This document shows, piece after piece, positions 7,946 to 15,289 of a stretch of 64,000 bases of DNA. Below the pieces are notes generated by a model. That model made no database searches. It saw only the letters and a program-made list of their open reading frames with translations, and had not been told where the DNA came from. The translations under genes were made by a program, and so were the position numbers. The stretch's first letter is position 1, and each line of letters starts with the position of its first letter. The stretch comes from Solirubrobacterales bacterium. GTDB lineage: Bacteria > Actinomycetota > Thermoleophilia > Solirubrobacterales > JACPNS01. Where the stretch lies: assembly GCA_016185345.1 (NCBI GenBank), contig JACPNS010000003.1, positions 186,001-250,000 of the forward strand, read 5' to 3'.

Positions 7946-8692
7946 TTAGAAGTTGCCCTCGTCGGCAGCTGCCAGGCGGATCTTCGTGAAGACGCCGTTC
8001 GTGATCTTGGCGCTCTTGACGTCAGTACCGTCGACCAGTGCTGCCGTCGTGCAGGCAACGGTGTCGTCCTCGCTGTGACGATGGCCGTTGTCGTCGTCAG
8101 AACGGTCGCTGTCGTCGGAGCTGCTGTCGTCCGAACGACGGTCGTCAGAGCCGCGGTCATCGTCTTCGCCGCGTCGATCGCTGTCGTCACTGCGGTCGTC
8201 GCCGCTCTCGTCTTCGCCCTCGCCGTGGCGCGAGACCGATGCCGAGTTGTCATCAGATGAGTCATCGCTGACATCGTCCTGTTCGCAGACAACGCTGCTT
8301 GAGACTGCAGCCGTGACCAGGCCGCGCTTACCGATCGCGAGCGTCAGCCCGTCCTCGGTGCTGTAGCTCTTGACGGTCGACTTCTTCAGCTTGAAACGAG
8401 TGTTCTTGACCGCGCAGTTGGTGCGCAGGCGGGATTCGGCGGCGTTATTGGCACCATCGGCGTCGCTGTCTTCAAGGCCGTCGATCGTGCCGTTGCCGTC
8501 CGTGTCGGTCTTGGTGGAGTCCAGGCCTGCCTGGGTCTCGCAGCGGTTCGACGCGCTATCGCGGTCGCTGTCGATCCGTGCCTGTCGGTCGCCGTGGCCT
8601 CGGTGGGCGCTGGCAGAGCCGACGACAATTGCCATGCCGGCAAGCGCGAGGGCCAGAACGGCGATCAGTTGAAACTTCTTGGTGGAATTCAT
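7946..8692 (-). CDS. Secreted Asp/Ser-rich protein with a calcium-binding-type DxDxDG repeat
   Basis: A 248-residue exported protein. Residues 1-29 are a signal peptide (KK then a hydrophobic core, ending near SASA). Next comes DTDGNGTIDGLEDSDADG, a thrombospondin type 3/dockerin-like calcium loop pattern. A central stretch of about 75 residues is almost only Asp, Ser, Arg and Glu and is surely disordered. The ATG at 8692 has AAGGAG about 10 bases upstream. The promoter region holds a GGGAC-N16-CGTCT element on this strand, matching one in front of the divergent sigma gene. It is therefore a likely target of that sigma factor. No enzymatic role is visible. Confidence 0.82.
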   Translation of the reverse strand: MNSTKKFQLIAVLALALAGMAIVVGSASAHRGHGDRQARIDSDRDSASNRCETQAGLDSTKTDTDGNGTIDGLEDSDADGANNAAESRLRTNCAVKNTRFKLKKSTVKSYSTEDGLTLAIGKRGLVTAAVSSSVVCEQDDVSDDSSDDNSASVSRHGEGEDESGDDRSDDSDRRGEDDDRGSDDRRSDDSSSDDSDRSDDDNGHRHSEDDTVACTTAALVDGTDVKSAKITNGVFTKIRLAAADEGNF

Positions 8693-8756
8693 TAGGCCTT
8701 ACGTCTCCTTCGGTGAGTTGGGGCTTGCGCTTCCTGTCGCACTCGCCGATCACTAA

Positions 8757-8782
8757 AGACGACGGACCCGAGCAAAAGTCCC
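8757..8782 (-). promoter_or_regulatory. ECF-type promoter for the Asp-rich secreted protein
   Basis: On the minus strand GGGAC (8782-8778, continuing as TTTT) and CGTCT (8761-8757) are separated by exactly 16 bases. This fits the general ECF promoter form, a GGAAC-like -35 and a CGTC-like -10. It would give a leader of roughly 55 bases before the ATG at 8692. Its twin lies on the other strand at 8821-8846. Confidence 0.7.
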
Positions 8783-8820
8783 GCCCGGATCTCAAACTCA
8801 GCAAACTCTCAGTTTCAACC

Positions 8821-8846
8821 GGGACTTTTCTGACCCTGCCCCGTCT
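8821..8846 (+). promoter_or_regulatory. ECF-type promoter of the second sigma gene (autoregulation)
   Basis: GGGAC (8821-8825, continuing as TTTT) and CGTCT (8842-8846) are again 16 bases apart, the same hexamers and spacing as on the opposite strand. Transcription would start close to 8853, leaving only about 10 bases before the TTG at 8863. Identical elements in front of the sigma gene and its divergent neighbour point to recognition by one ECF sigma factor, probably its own product. Confidence 0.7.
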
Positions 8847-8862
8847 ATAACCAGTAAGGCTC

Positions 8863-10206
8863 TTGGAAGCATCCCCCACATACGAACCGCTGTCGCAGCA
8901 CCCAGCTGCCACGCGGCTGATGAACGCCCAGCCCGACGCTGTGCTCTGCCGCCTGGCTGCGCGCGGAAATGTCGGCGCTTACGACGCGATCTACCAGCGC
9001 TATCGCCAGCCTGTCTACGCCTTTGTCTTTCATCTGCTTGGTCGCGCAAACGGAGCCGACGACGCTGAGGACATCACGCAGGATGTCTTCACACGGGCGT
9101 TCGCCGGGATCCGTGAACAACGCGTGAACGGCGGCTTCCGCAGCTGGCTCTTCACGATTGCCCGCAATCGCACCTTCGACGAGATCCGCAGCGGCCGGCA
9201 GAAGGTCGTTTCGCTCGACGCCGAACACGCAGATCCACCTGAGGCGCCCGAGGCGCAGCAGCCGGCCGAACAGGCCGAGCAGCGCGCCGAGTTTGCCTGG
9301 CTGATGTCCGCCGTCGCCGACCTGCCCGAGCGCCAGCGCGAGGCACTGCTGCTGCGCGAGATGGGCGGCTTCTCGCACGAGCGCATCGCCGAAGAGCTCG
9401 GCACAAGCGTCTCTGCGACCAAGAAATTGATCAGCCGCGGACGCGATGGCGTCGGCGCTGCGGCCGCAAACGTCGGCTACAACCGATTCTCGAAGCGGCG
9501 CCTCGGCCACGACCTCGCGATGGCTGCGCCGATCGTGCCCATCTCGATCACGTTGGCGTCGCTGGGCATCACCGGCGGGGTTGCGGCGGGCGGCGCGGCT
9601 GCCGGTGGCGCGCTCGCAGGTGGAGGAGCAGTCATAGGCGGTAAGACCGCGGCGACTGCGCTGACCTTCCTTGCGATCGGCGGCGGAGCGGTTGCGGTCG
9701 AGCACGACACGTCAAAAGGCCGCAAGGCGCAATCAACTGCCGCCCAGGAACAGGCGATCGCCGGGCCGGTAAAGACTGAGCGCGTCGCAAACGGAGTGAC
9801 CAACGGGCGACCGGCACTGCCGTTCGGCGTGGTCGATGGCAGGCGCGGCCGCGGTCGTGACGAGGGCGCAGACGATCGCCGCGATGCACGCGATGACGAT
9901 TCAGGGCGTGGCCCGGGGCCAGATGATCGCGGCGGGCGCGAGGACTCTCGTCGCCGTGGATCCTCCGAGGGCCGTCCGAGCCAGGACGACCTTGAGTCTG
10001 GCGAGCGCGAAGAAGACCGAAGCGGCCGTGGCCGCGGTGGCGACTCAGGACCTTCCGGCTCTGGTTCCGACGACGCAATCGAGAGCGAGGATCCGCCGCG
10101 ACCGCCAGAGATAGAGGATGGCGGTTCGGACCAGAGCGGCAAAGGTTCTGGTTCCCGCGAGGATCCAGAGATCGACAACATCTCGGACGACTCCCTGGAC
10201 GACTGA
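8863..10206 (+). CDS. ECF sigma factor with C-terminal hydrophobic hairpin and acidic disordered tail (paralogue 2)
   Basis: A 447-residue paralogue of the proteins at 5284 and 10293. Region 2 is at about 40-105 (AFVFHLLG, DDAEDITQDVFTRAF, WLFTIARNRTFDEIR) and region 4 at about 145-205 (LPERQREALLLREMGGFSHERIAEEL). QPDAVLC is at residues 23-29. After DLAMAAPIVPI comes a Gly/Ala-rich hydrophobic hairpin with GGKTAAT, then about 150 residues rich in Arg, Asp, Gly and Ser. The TTG start is supported by the N-terminal MEASP, shared with paralogue 3, which uses ATG. An ECF-type promoter at 8821-8846 suggests self-activation. Confidence 0.87.
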   Translation: MEASPTYEPLSQHPAATRLMNAQPDAVLCRLAARGNVGAYDAIYQRYRQPVYAFVFHLLGRANGADDAEDITQDVFTRAFAGIREQRVNGGFRSWLFTIARNRTFDEIRSGRQKVVSLDAEHADPPEAPEAQQPAEQAEQRAEFAWLMSAVADLPERQREALLLREMGGFSHERIAEELGTSVSATKKLISRGRDGVGAAAANVGYNRFSKRRLGHDLAMAAPIVPISITLASLGITGGVAAGGAAAGGALAGGGAVIGGKTAATALTFLAIGGGAVAVEHDTSKGRKAQSTAAQEQAIAGPVKTERVANGVTNGRPALPFGVVDGRRGRGRDEGADDRRDARDDDSGRGPGPDDRGGREDSRRRGSSEGRPSQDDLESGEREEDRSGRGRGGDSGPSGSGSDDAIESEDPPRPPEIEDGGSDQSGKGSGSREDPEIDNISDDSLDD

Positions 10207-10292
10207 CGAGCCAGCGACTCACGCAAACGTCGGGCAAGTGGACGAACATTGCAGCGACACCCTTGTACGGGCGATACGTCAGTTAGAGAAGG

Positions 10293-11642
10293 ATGGAAGC
10301 TTCACCCAAAGATGGACACGGTCTGGTTCCGCCAGGCGCGGTCAGCGGCCGACTGCTCTCAATGCAGCCGGATGCGGTCCTATGCAGGCTCTGCACGCGC
10401 GGAAGCGATGATGCATTCGCCGTGCTGCACGCGCGCTATAGCCAGCAGGTCTTTGCGTTTGTCTTCCACCTCCTCAATCGCCCCGGCTCCGTGGACGACG
10501 CTGAGGACCTGACCCAGGAGATTCTTGGAAAGGCATTCTCAAGTATGAGTACTCGCCGCGATGAAGGGTCCTTCAAAGCTTGGCTCTTCCGAATCGCCCG
10601 CAACCACACCTTCGACCACATCCGGGCTCGTCGCCCGAGCCCAGCCTCGTTCGACGATCCCGACTTCCACGAGGAACCCTCGAACGTCATAAGCCTCCAG
10701 CAGGAGGTCGAGAAGCGTTCCGAGATGGACTGGCTGCTCGCCGCGATGGGCCGGCTTCCCGATCGTCAGCGCGAAGCACTCGTCCTGCGCGAGCTGGGCG
10801 GCATGTCCTATGACGAAATTGGTGAGACGCTCGACACGTCGCCTGAAGGCGTCAAGCAGCTGATCAAGCGCGGGCGTTCAAATGTCTCGCAAGCCGCTGA
10901 GGCCATTGGCTACCGCAGCAAGAGTCTCAGCCGGGATCTCGCAATGGCAGCTCCGATCGTCACGATCGCCTGGATGGGTGCCAGTGCGGGCAACGCAAGC
11001 GCCGCCGCCGCCGTCGGAACCGTCGCGGCAACCACCGGAGGCATCGCAGCCTCAGGCGGTGCAGTGGCGGGCGGAACGGGCCTTGCGATCGCAGGAGGAA
11101 AGGTTGCGGCGACCGTACTCGCAGTAGTCGCCGTCGGAACGGGCGGGGTTGTTGTTGGTGAACAGGTCGTCTCGGAGCGATCTGCCAGCGACCTGCCAGC
11201 CCAATCCGAGTCCACGAAGAGCTCAGGGTCGTCAGGCGCGCCCGCGCAGTCCTTGACCCTTGGCGAGAAGGCCGCTGCTGTCGCCAAGGCAAACAAGGTC
11301 GCCGCGAACAAGCGCCGCGCGGCCGCACAGGAGCGCCGGGCACTGGCAAAGGCCAAGGCCAAGCGCGTCGCAGCAGCCAAGCGCTCAGCGGCCGCGAAGT
11401 CAAAGGCCAGGTCAAACAGCGCCGCCGGCCGATCAAACGGCTCCTCGAAATCGACCGGTGGCGGCAACTCGTCGTTCGGCGGTGGATCCTCCAACAGCAG
11501 TTCCGGTGGATCCAAGTCGGCCACCCAGAACAACACCGGCGGCAACGGGCCGGGCTCTCAGGGCGGCTCGGGCCAGCCGACTACGCAGGGTTCGGGCAAC
11601 GGCTCCGCCAACTCAAACGCTGGCGGAAAAACCAAGGAGTAA
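10293..11642 (+). CDS. ECF sigma factor with C-terminal hydrophobic hairpin and Ser/Gly/Asn-rich tail (paralogue 3)
   Basis: A 449-residue member of the local sigma family. Region 2 (AFVFHLLNRPGSVDDAEDLTQEILGKAF, written here in full only to position the domain, about 55-82) and region 4 (LPDRQREALVLRELGGMSYDEIGETL) are intact. QPDAVLC is at residues 25-31. DLAMAAPIV is followed by a long Ala/Gly hydrophobic part ending in GGKVAAT, then a Lys/Ala-rich stretch and a Ser/Gly/Asn-rich end. The ATG at 10293 has AGAAGG directly against it. The gap to paralogue 2 is only 86 bases and lacks the GGGAC-N16-CGTCT element, so it may be read through from upstream. Confidence 0.85.
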   Translation: MEASPKDGHGLVPPGAVSGRLLSMQPDAVLCRLCTRGSDDAFAVLHARYSQQVFAFVFHLLNRPGSVDDAEDLTQEILGKAFSSMSTRRDEGSFKAWLFRIARNHTFDHIRARRPSPASFDDPDFHEEPSNVISLQQEVEKRSEMDWLLAAMGRLPDRQREALVLRELGGMSYDEIGETLDTSPEGVKQLIKRGRSNVSQAAEAIGYRSKSLSRDLAMAAPIVTIAWMGASAGNASAAAAVGTVAATTGGIAASGGAVAGGTGLAIAGGKVAATVLAVVAVGTGGVVVGEQVVSERSASDLPAQSESTKSSGSSGAPAQSLTLGEKAAAVAKANKVAANKRRAAAQERRALAKAKAKRVAAAKRSAAAKSKARSNSAAGRSNGSSKSTGGGNSSFGGGSSNSSSGGSKSATQNNTGGNGPGSQGGSGQPTTQGSGNGSANSNAGGKTKE

Positions 11643-11652
11643 GCGGCTCGGC

Positions 11653-13113
11653 CTAGCTCTCGCCGTGCTCGCGCGCCAGCTCTACCAGCAGGCGCGTCCC
11701 AAATCCACTCGCGCCGCTACCGACGTAGTTGCGCCCCAGATCCCAGGCAGTACCGGCGATGTCGAGGTGGGTCCACGGCGTGTCGCCGACGAAGTTCTTC
11801 AGGAACTCGGCCGCAGTGATCGATGAACCCTTGCGCGATCCCGGCGCGTTGGAGATGTCTGCGTACTTGCCCTTGATCAGGTCCGCGAACTCCGGGTGGA
11901 GGGGGAGGCGGTGACCAAGCTCGCCGGTCGCGTCTCCAGCCGCTTCAACTGCGGCGGCCCACTCGTCGTCGTTGCTGAAGATTCCGGCGTAGGTGCTGCC
12001 CAGCGCGACGATGATCGCGCCGGTCAGCGTGGCGAGGTTCACGACGCGCTCGGCGCCGAGCTCGATCGCGTAGGTCAAGGCATCGGCGAGGATCAGGCGG
12101 CCCTCGGCGTCGGTGTTGTCGATCTCGATCGTCTTGCCGTTGTACGCCGTGACGATGTCGCCTGGTTTTGTGGCGTTGGCGTCGGGCATGTTCTCGGTGG
12201 ACGGGACGACGGAAATCAAGTTGATCGGAAGACCGAGCTCAGCGATCGCGGCGGTCGCTTCGAGGACCGCGGCTCCACCGGACATGTCGAACTTCATCTC
12301 TTCCATCTTGCCCGAGGGCTTCAGCGAGATTCCGCCGGTGTCAAAGGTCACTGCCTTGCCGACGAAGCCGAGCGTCGGGCCAGAAGCTCCGGCACCGTTG
12401 TACTTGAGCACGATTAGGCGCGGCTCTTCCACAGCGCCCTTGGCAACGGCGGCGAATGCGCCCATGCCCTTGTCAACGATCCAATCGCGGTCATGGAGCT
12501 CAAGCTCAAGACCGTGCTCTGCGGCGATCGCGGAAGCGCGCTCGCCGAGGTAGGTCGGGGTGGCGACGTTTGACGGCTGGTTCTGCAGATCGCGCGCGCG
12601 GTTAGCGGCGTTCGCGGAAGCCACGCCGATCTTCACTGCGTCAGCGATGTCTGCGTCGGTGACGATCTCGAGCGACGTGATGAAGCCGTCGTCCCCGTCC
12701 CCGTCGTCGTCATCGCTCTTGCTCTTGTAAGCATCGAAGACGTAGTTCTTGAGGATCACGCCTTCGGCGAAGGCTGCGGCGGTGCCGCTGAGGTCTTCGG
12801 TGTCTGGCCCCGAGGCCGAAAGTGTTTTGGCGCCGAGCCCTTTGGCGGCGGTCACGGCGGCGGCGCCGACAACGCGAGCGCGCTCGTTGGTGAACTCGTC
12901 GCGCTTTCCCATTCCGACGGTCACAAACCGCTGGCTGTGCGAGCGCACGACGCCCGTTGACTTGTAAGAAGCCTTGACTTCGCCGGACTCCACGAGCTTG
13001 TCGATCGACTCGATGCCACTGGACTCGTCAACGAAGAGGCCCACTACGCGAGTGTCTGATGAGGTTTCGGCGGGGTCGCCCTTGCGCGTGGTGACTTCGA
13101 TGATCTGAGGCAT
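11653..13113 (-). CDS. pepA: Leucyl aminopeptidase (M17 family)
   Basis: A 486-residue cytosolic di-metal aminopeptidase that removes N-terminal residues from peptides. The M17 signature NTDAEGRL is intact, and KAVTFDTGGISLKP supplies the metal-binding Lys and Asp. An N-terminal macro-like domain precedes the catalytic half, and total length is normal for the family. The ATG at 13113 (MPQIIEVTT) is chosen over an upstream in-frame codon because it follows the family N-terminus. The gene converges with the third sigma gene and diverges from the thiolase, with a palindrome in between. Confidence 0.93.
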   Translation of the reverse strand: MPQIIEVTTRKGDPAETSSDTRVVGLFVDESSGIESIDKLVESGEVKASYKSTGVVRSHSQRFVTVGMGKRDEFTNERARVVGAAAVTAAKGLGAKTLSASGPDTEDLSGTAAAFAEGVILKNYVFDAYKSKSDDDDGDGDDGFITSLEIVTDADIADAVKIGVASANAANRARDLQNQPSNVATPTYLGERASAIAAEHGLELELHDRDWIVDKGMGAFAAVAKGAVEEPRLIVLKYNGAGASGPTLGFVGKAVTFDTGGISLKPSGKMEEMKFDMSGGAAVLEATAAIAELGLPINLISVVPSTENMPDANATKPGDIVTAYNGKTIEIDNTDAEGRLILADALTYAIELGAERVVNLATLTGAIIVALGSTYAGIFSNDDEWAAAVEAAGDATGELGHRLPLHPEFADLIKGKYADISNAPGSRKGSSITAAEFLKNFVGDTPWTHLDIAGTAWDLGRNYVGSGASGFGTRLLVELAREHGES

Positions 13114-13153
13114 GAGCGGCAGATTATCCCTACTGGCGCTAAGATTTCCACCA

Positions 13154-13171
13154 CGCACGAACGGTCGTGCG
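13154..13171. promoter_or_regulatory. Palindrome CGCACGA-acgg-TCGTGCG between divergent pepA and thiolase genes
   Basis: A perfect 7-bp inverted repeat with a 4-base spacer in the 127-base divergent intergenic region. Its form suits a TetR-type operator, and thiolase genes are often controlled by such repressors of fatty-acid breakdown. No regulator is encoded nearby. Confidence 0.45.
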
Positions 13172-13240
13172 CCTGTTCGCAACTACGCTTTCCGGCACCA
13201 CCACCTTCACCTTCACTTTCTAAAGGAAGTCGCAAATCTC

Positions 13241-14425
13241 ATGGCCAAGACAGTCATCCTCGGATCAGCACGCACGCCCGTCGGCAAGCTCGGCGGAGGT
13301 CTCTCGTCATTGAAGGCAGTTGAGCTCGGCGGCATCGCTATCGAGGCCGCGCTCGAGCGCGCCAACGTGACCGGCGATCAGGTGGACCACGTTGTGATGG
13401 GCAACGTGCTGCAGGCAGGCGTCGGTCAGATCCCGTCGCGCCAGGCACAGATCAATGGCGGCATCCCGAAGGAAGTCTCCAGCGAGACGATCAACAAAGT
13501 CTGCGCTTCAGGCATGCGCGCAGTCGGAATGCTCGACACGGCGATCCGCGCGGGTGACATCGAGGTCGGCGTCGGCGGCGGCATGGAGAGCATGAGCAAC
13601 GCGCCGTACGTGCTACCGAACGCACGCTTCGGCTATCGCATGGGCGATGGCAAAATGATCGACTCAATGATTCACGACGGCCTCACCAACGCGTTCTCTG
13701 GCAAACATATGGCCCACGAGGCCAGCGAGGTTGCAGCCGAAATCGAAATGACCCGCGCCGACATGGACCGCTGGTCGGTCCGGTCGCACGAGCTGACAGC
13801 GAAGGCCAACGATGAGGGCAAGTTGCCCGAGGAGATCGTCGCTGTAACGATAAAGGGCCGTAAGGGCGACACCGTCGTAGAGATCGACGAGTCGGTTCGC
13901 CCGGACACCACGATCGAGGCACTCTCCAAGCTGAAGCCGATCTTCATGGAAGACGGAACGCACACCGCCGGCAACGCCCCGGGCGTCAACGACGGCGGCG
14001 GCGCGATTGTTGTCTCCTCGGACGAGTGGGCAGAAGCCAACGGCAAGACCCCGCTGGCAACGATCGTCGCCCAAGCTTCGATCGCAGACGACTTTCCGTA
14101 CCTTGCCCGCACCCCTGCCAAGGCTTCAATCGCCGCGCTCGACAAGATCGGCAAGACGCCGGCAGATGTTGATCTCTGGGAGATCAACGAGGCATTCGCT
14201 TCGGTCACCCTGAACTCCATCCGCATGCTTGAGATAGACGAGGAAAAGGTCAACGTCAACGGCGGCGCCGTCGCGATCGGTCACCCGATCGGCGCCTCGG
14301 GAGCACGCATCATCGGCACTCTCGTGCACGAACTACGTCGTCGCGGCGGCGGTCTGGGTGTTGCTGCGATCTGCTCAGGCGGTGGCCAGGGCGACGCGGT
14401 CGTTGTTGAGGTGGCGAGCACCTAG
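13241..14425 (+). CDS. Acetyl-CoA C-acetyltransferase (thiolase)
   Basis: A 394-residue degradative or biosynthetic thiolase, joining or cleaving acetoacetyl-CoA or longer 3-ketoacyl-CoA. The nucleophile is Cys88 in NKVCASGMRA; the GHPIGASGAR histidine block and the final CSGGGQGDA cysteine block are intact. AAAGGAAG at about 13222-13229 supports the ATG at 13241 (MAKTVILGSARTPVGKLGG). It lies in the same part of the genome as an acyl-CoA mutase and ETF genes, so a role in fatty- or branched-chain acid catabolism is likely. Confidence 0.93.
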   Translation: MAKTVILGSARTPVGKLGGGLSSLKAVELGGIAIEAALERANVTGDQVDHVVMGNVLQAGVGQIPSRQAQINGGIPKEVSSETINKVCASGMRAVGMLDTAIRAGDIEVGVGGGMESMSNAPYVLPNARFGYRMGDGKMIDSMIHDGLTNAFSGKHMAHEASEVAAEIEMTRADMDRWSVRSHELTAKANDEGKLPEEIVAVTIKGRKGDTVVEIDESVRPDTTIEALSKLKPIFMEDGTHTAGNAPGVNDGGGAIVVSSDEWAEANGKTPLATIVAQASIADDFPYLARTPAKASIAALDKIGKTPADVDLWEINEAFASVTLNSIRMLEIDEEKVNVNGGAVAIGHPIGASGARIIGTLVHELRRRGGGLGVAAICSGGGQGDAVVVEVAST

Positions 14426-14465
14426 CGCTGGCAGCCATCGGCGCTGATTTCGTATGCTCGGACCC

Positions 14466-14573
14466 ATGGACGACTTCTTCACGCCCAAGAATATTGTGTT
14501 GACACTCGCCGGCTTCCTGGTCGTGTTGTTCGTCTTCGCGACGTTGCCGTTCGCGTTGGACATGATTTTCTGA
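14466..14573 (+). CDS. Very small single-pass membrane protein
   Basis: A 35-residue reading frame, MDDFFTPKNIVLTLAG then a hydrophobic helix ending FALDMIF. It begins about 40 bases after the thiolase stop on the same strand. It looks like a genuine membrane microprotein by composition, but there is no clear Shine-Dalgarno sequence and I do not recognise it. Confidence 0.45.
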   Translation: MDDFFTPKNIVLTLAGFLVVLFVFATLPFALDMIF

Positions 14574-14591
14574 AGTTTGACTCCCGGCAGG

Positions 14592-14771
14592 TCAGGAGTC
14601 GGCGCCTTCGTCCTCTCCGGTGTCGGGATCGTGAGGATCGGCAGGTTCGGGCCGTTCTGGCGTCGGGTCGTCCGAGATCGGCGATTCCGGCGTGGTCGGT
14701 TGAGTTGGCGGTTCGGCCGGCTCGGGAACTTCTGCGAGCGGCGGGAGCGGAGATGTTGTCGTTGCGTTCAT
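14592..14771 (-). CDS. Possible small Pro/Glu/Asp-rich disordered protein
   Basis: A 59-codon frame on the minus strand starting with ATG at 14771 and ending with TGA. It is almost wholly Pro, Glu, Asp, Thr and Ser (PEPAEPPTQPTTPESPIS), with mostly G/C third positions as in real genes here. No Shine-Dalgarno sequence stands out. It could equally be chance composition in a 250-base gap. Confidence 0.3.
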   Translation of the reverse strand: MNATTTSPLPPLAEVPEPAEPPTQPTTPESPISDDPTPERPEPADPHDPDTGEDEGADS

Positions 14772-14822
14772 ACAAGCCCACTACCCAGACTGCGCATGAA
14801 CTCAATCGGTAGTCTCCGCGCG

Positions 14823-15179
14823 ATGAATTCCGCCGAACTCATAATCTACGAGAAGCCGACTTGTACGACGAGCAAAAAGGCCGTCGCTCTTCTGGTCGAG
14901 CGCGGGATCGAGTTTGAGGGCGTCAACTACTTTGTCGACCGGTTTAGCGCGGCGAAGATCGCCGAGTTGCTCGACAAAGCGGGGATCACGCCGCGTGAGC
15001 TTTTGCGCACGCGAGCGACTGCGTTCAAAGAGCTCGGCCTCGCCGACTCCGATCACAGCGACCTCGACCTGATCCAGCTGATGGCCGACGATCCAGAGTT
15101 GATCGAACGTCCGATCGCGGAGAAGGGCGGCAGGGCCGTGCTTTGTCGGCCCTACGAACGGGTTCTGGAAATCCTTTAG
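14823..15179 (+). CDS. ArsC/Spx-family thioredoxin-fold protein
   Basis: A 118-residue arsenate-reductase-like protein. The active-site loop reads KPTCTTSKKA, so one Cys is followed by Ser rather than a second Cys, as in YffB-like members. The C-terminal RPIAEKGGRAVLCRPYERVLEIL matches the family end. The ATG at 14823 starts at the normal N-terminus (MNSAELIIYEKPTC). Arsenate reduction is not certain; members of this family also act on other thiols. Confidence 0.8.
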   Translation: MNSAELIIYEKPTCTTSKKAVALLVERGIEFEGVNYFVDRFSAAKIAELLDKAGITPRELLRTRATAFKELGLADSDHSDLDLIQLMADDPELIERPIAEKGGRAVLCRPYERVLEIL

Positions 15180-15289
15180 CCCCGGCGAACGAACTAGACT
15201 CCTTCTCCAACTCGCTGAACGCGTAACAAGCGAGTTTTTCACCGTTGGTGACCACGTGTCGACCGCCGGACGCGCATAATCGGAGTCAG

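Noticed and set aside
8774-8829. Perfect 10-bp inverted repeat AAAAGTCCCG/CGGGACTTTT read as a hairpin or single operator
   Set aside because: The 36-base separation and the CGTCT at the same 16-base distance on each strand fit two divergent ECF promoters better.
9836-10206. Repetitive Arg/Asp/Gly stretch of sigma paralogue 2 as a separate gene or repeat element
   Set aside because: The frame is continuous with the sigma domain, and the other two paralogues also carry low-complexity tails.
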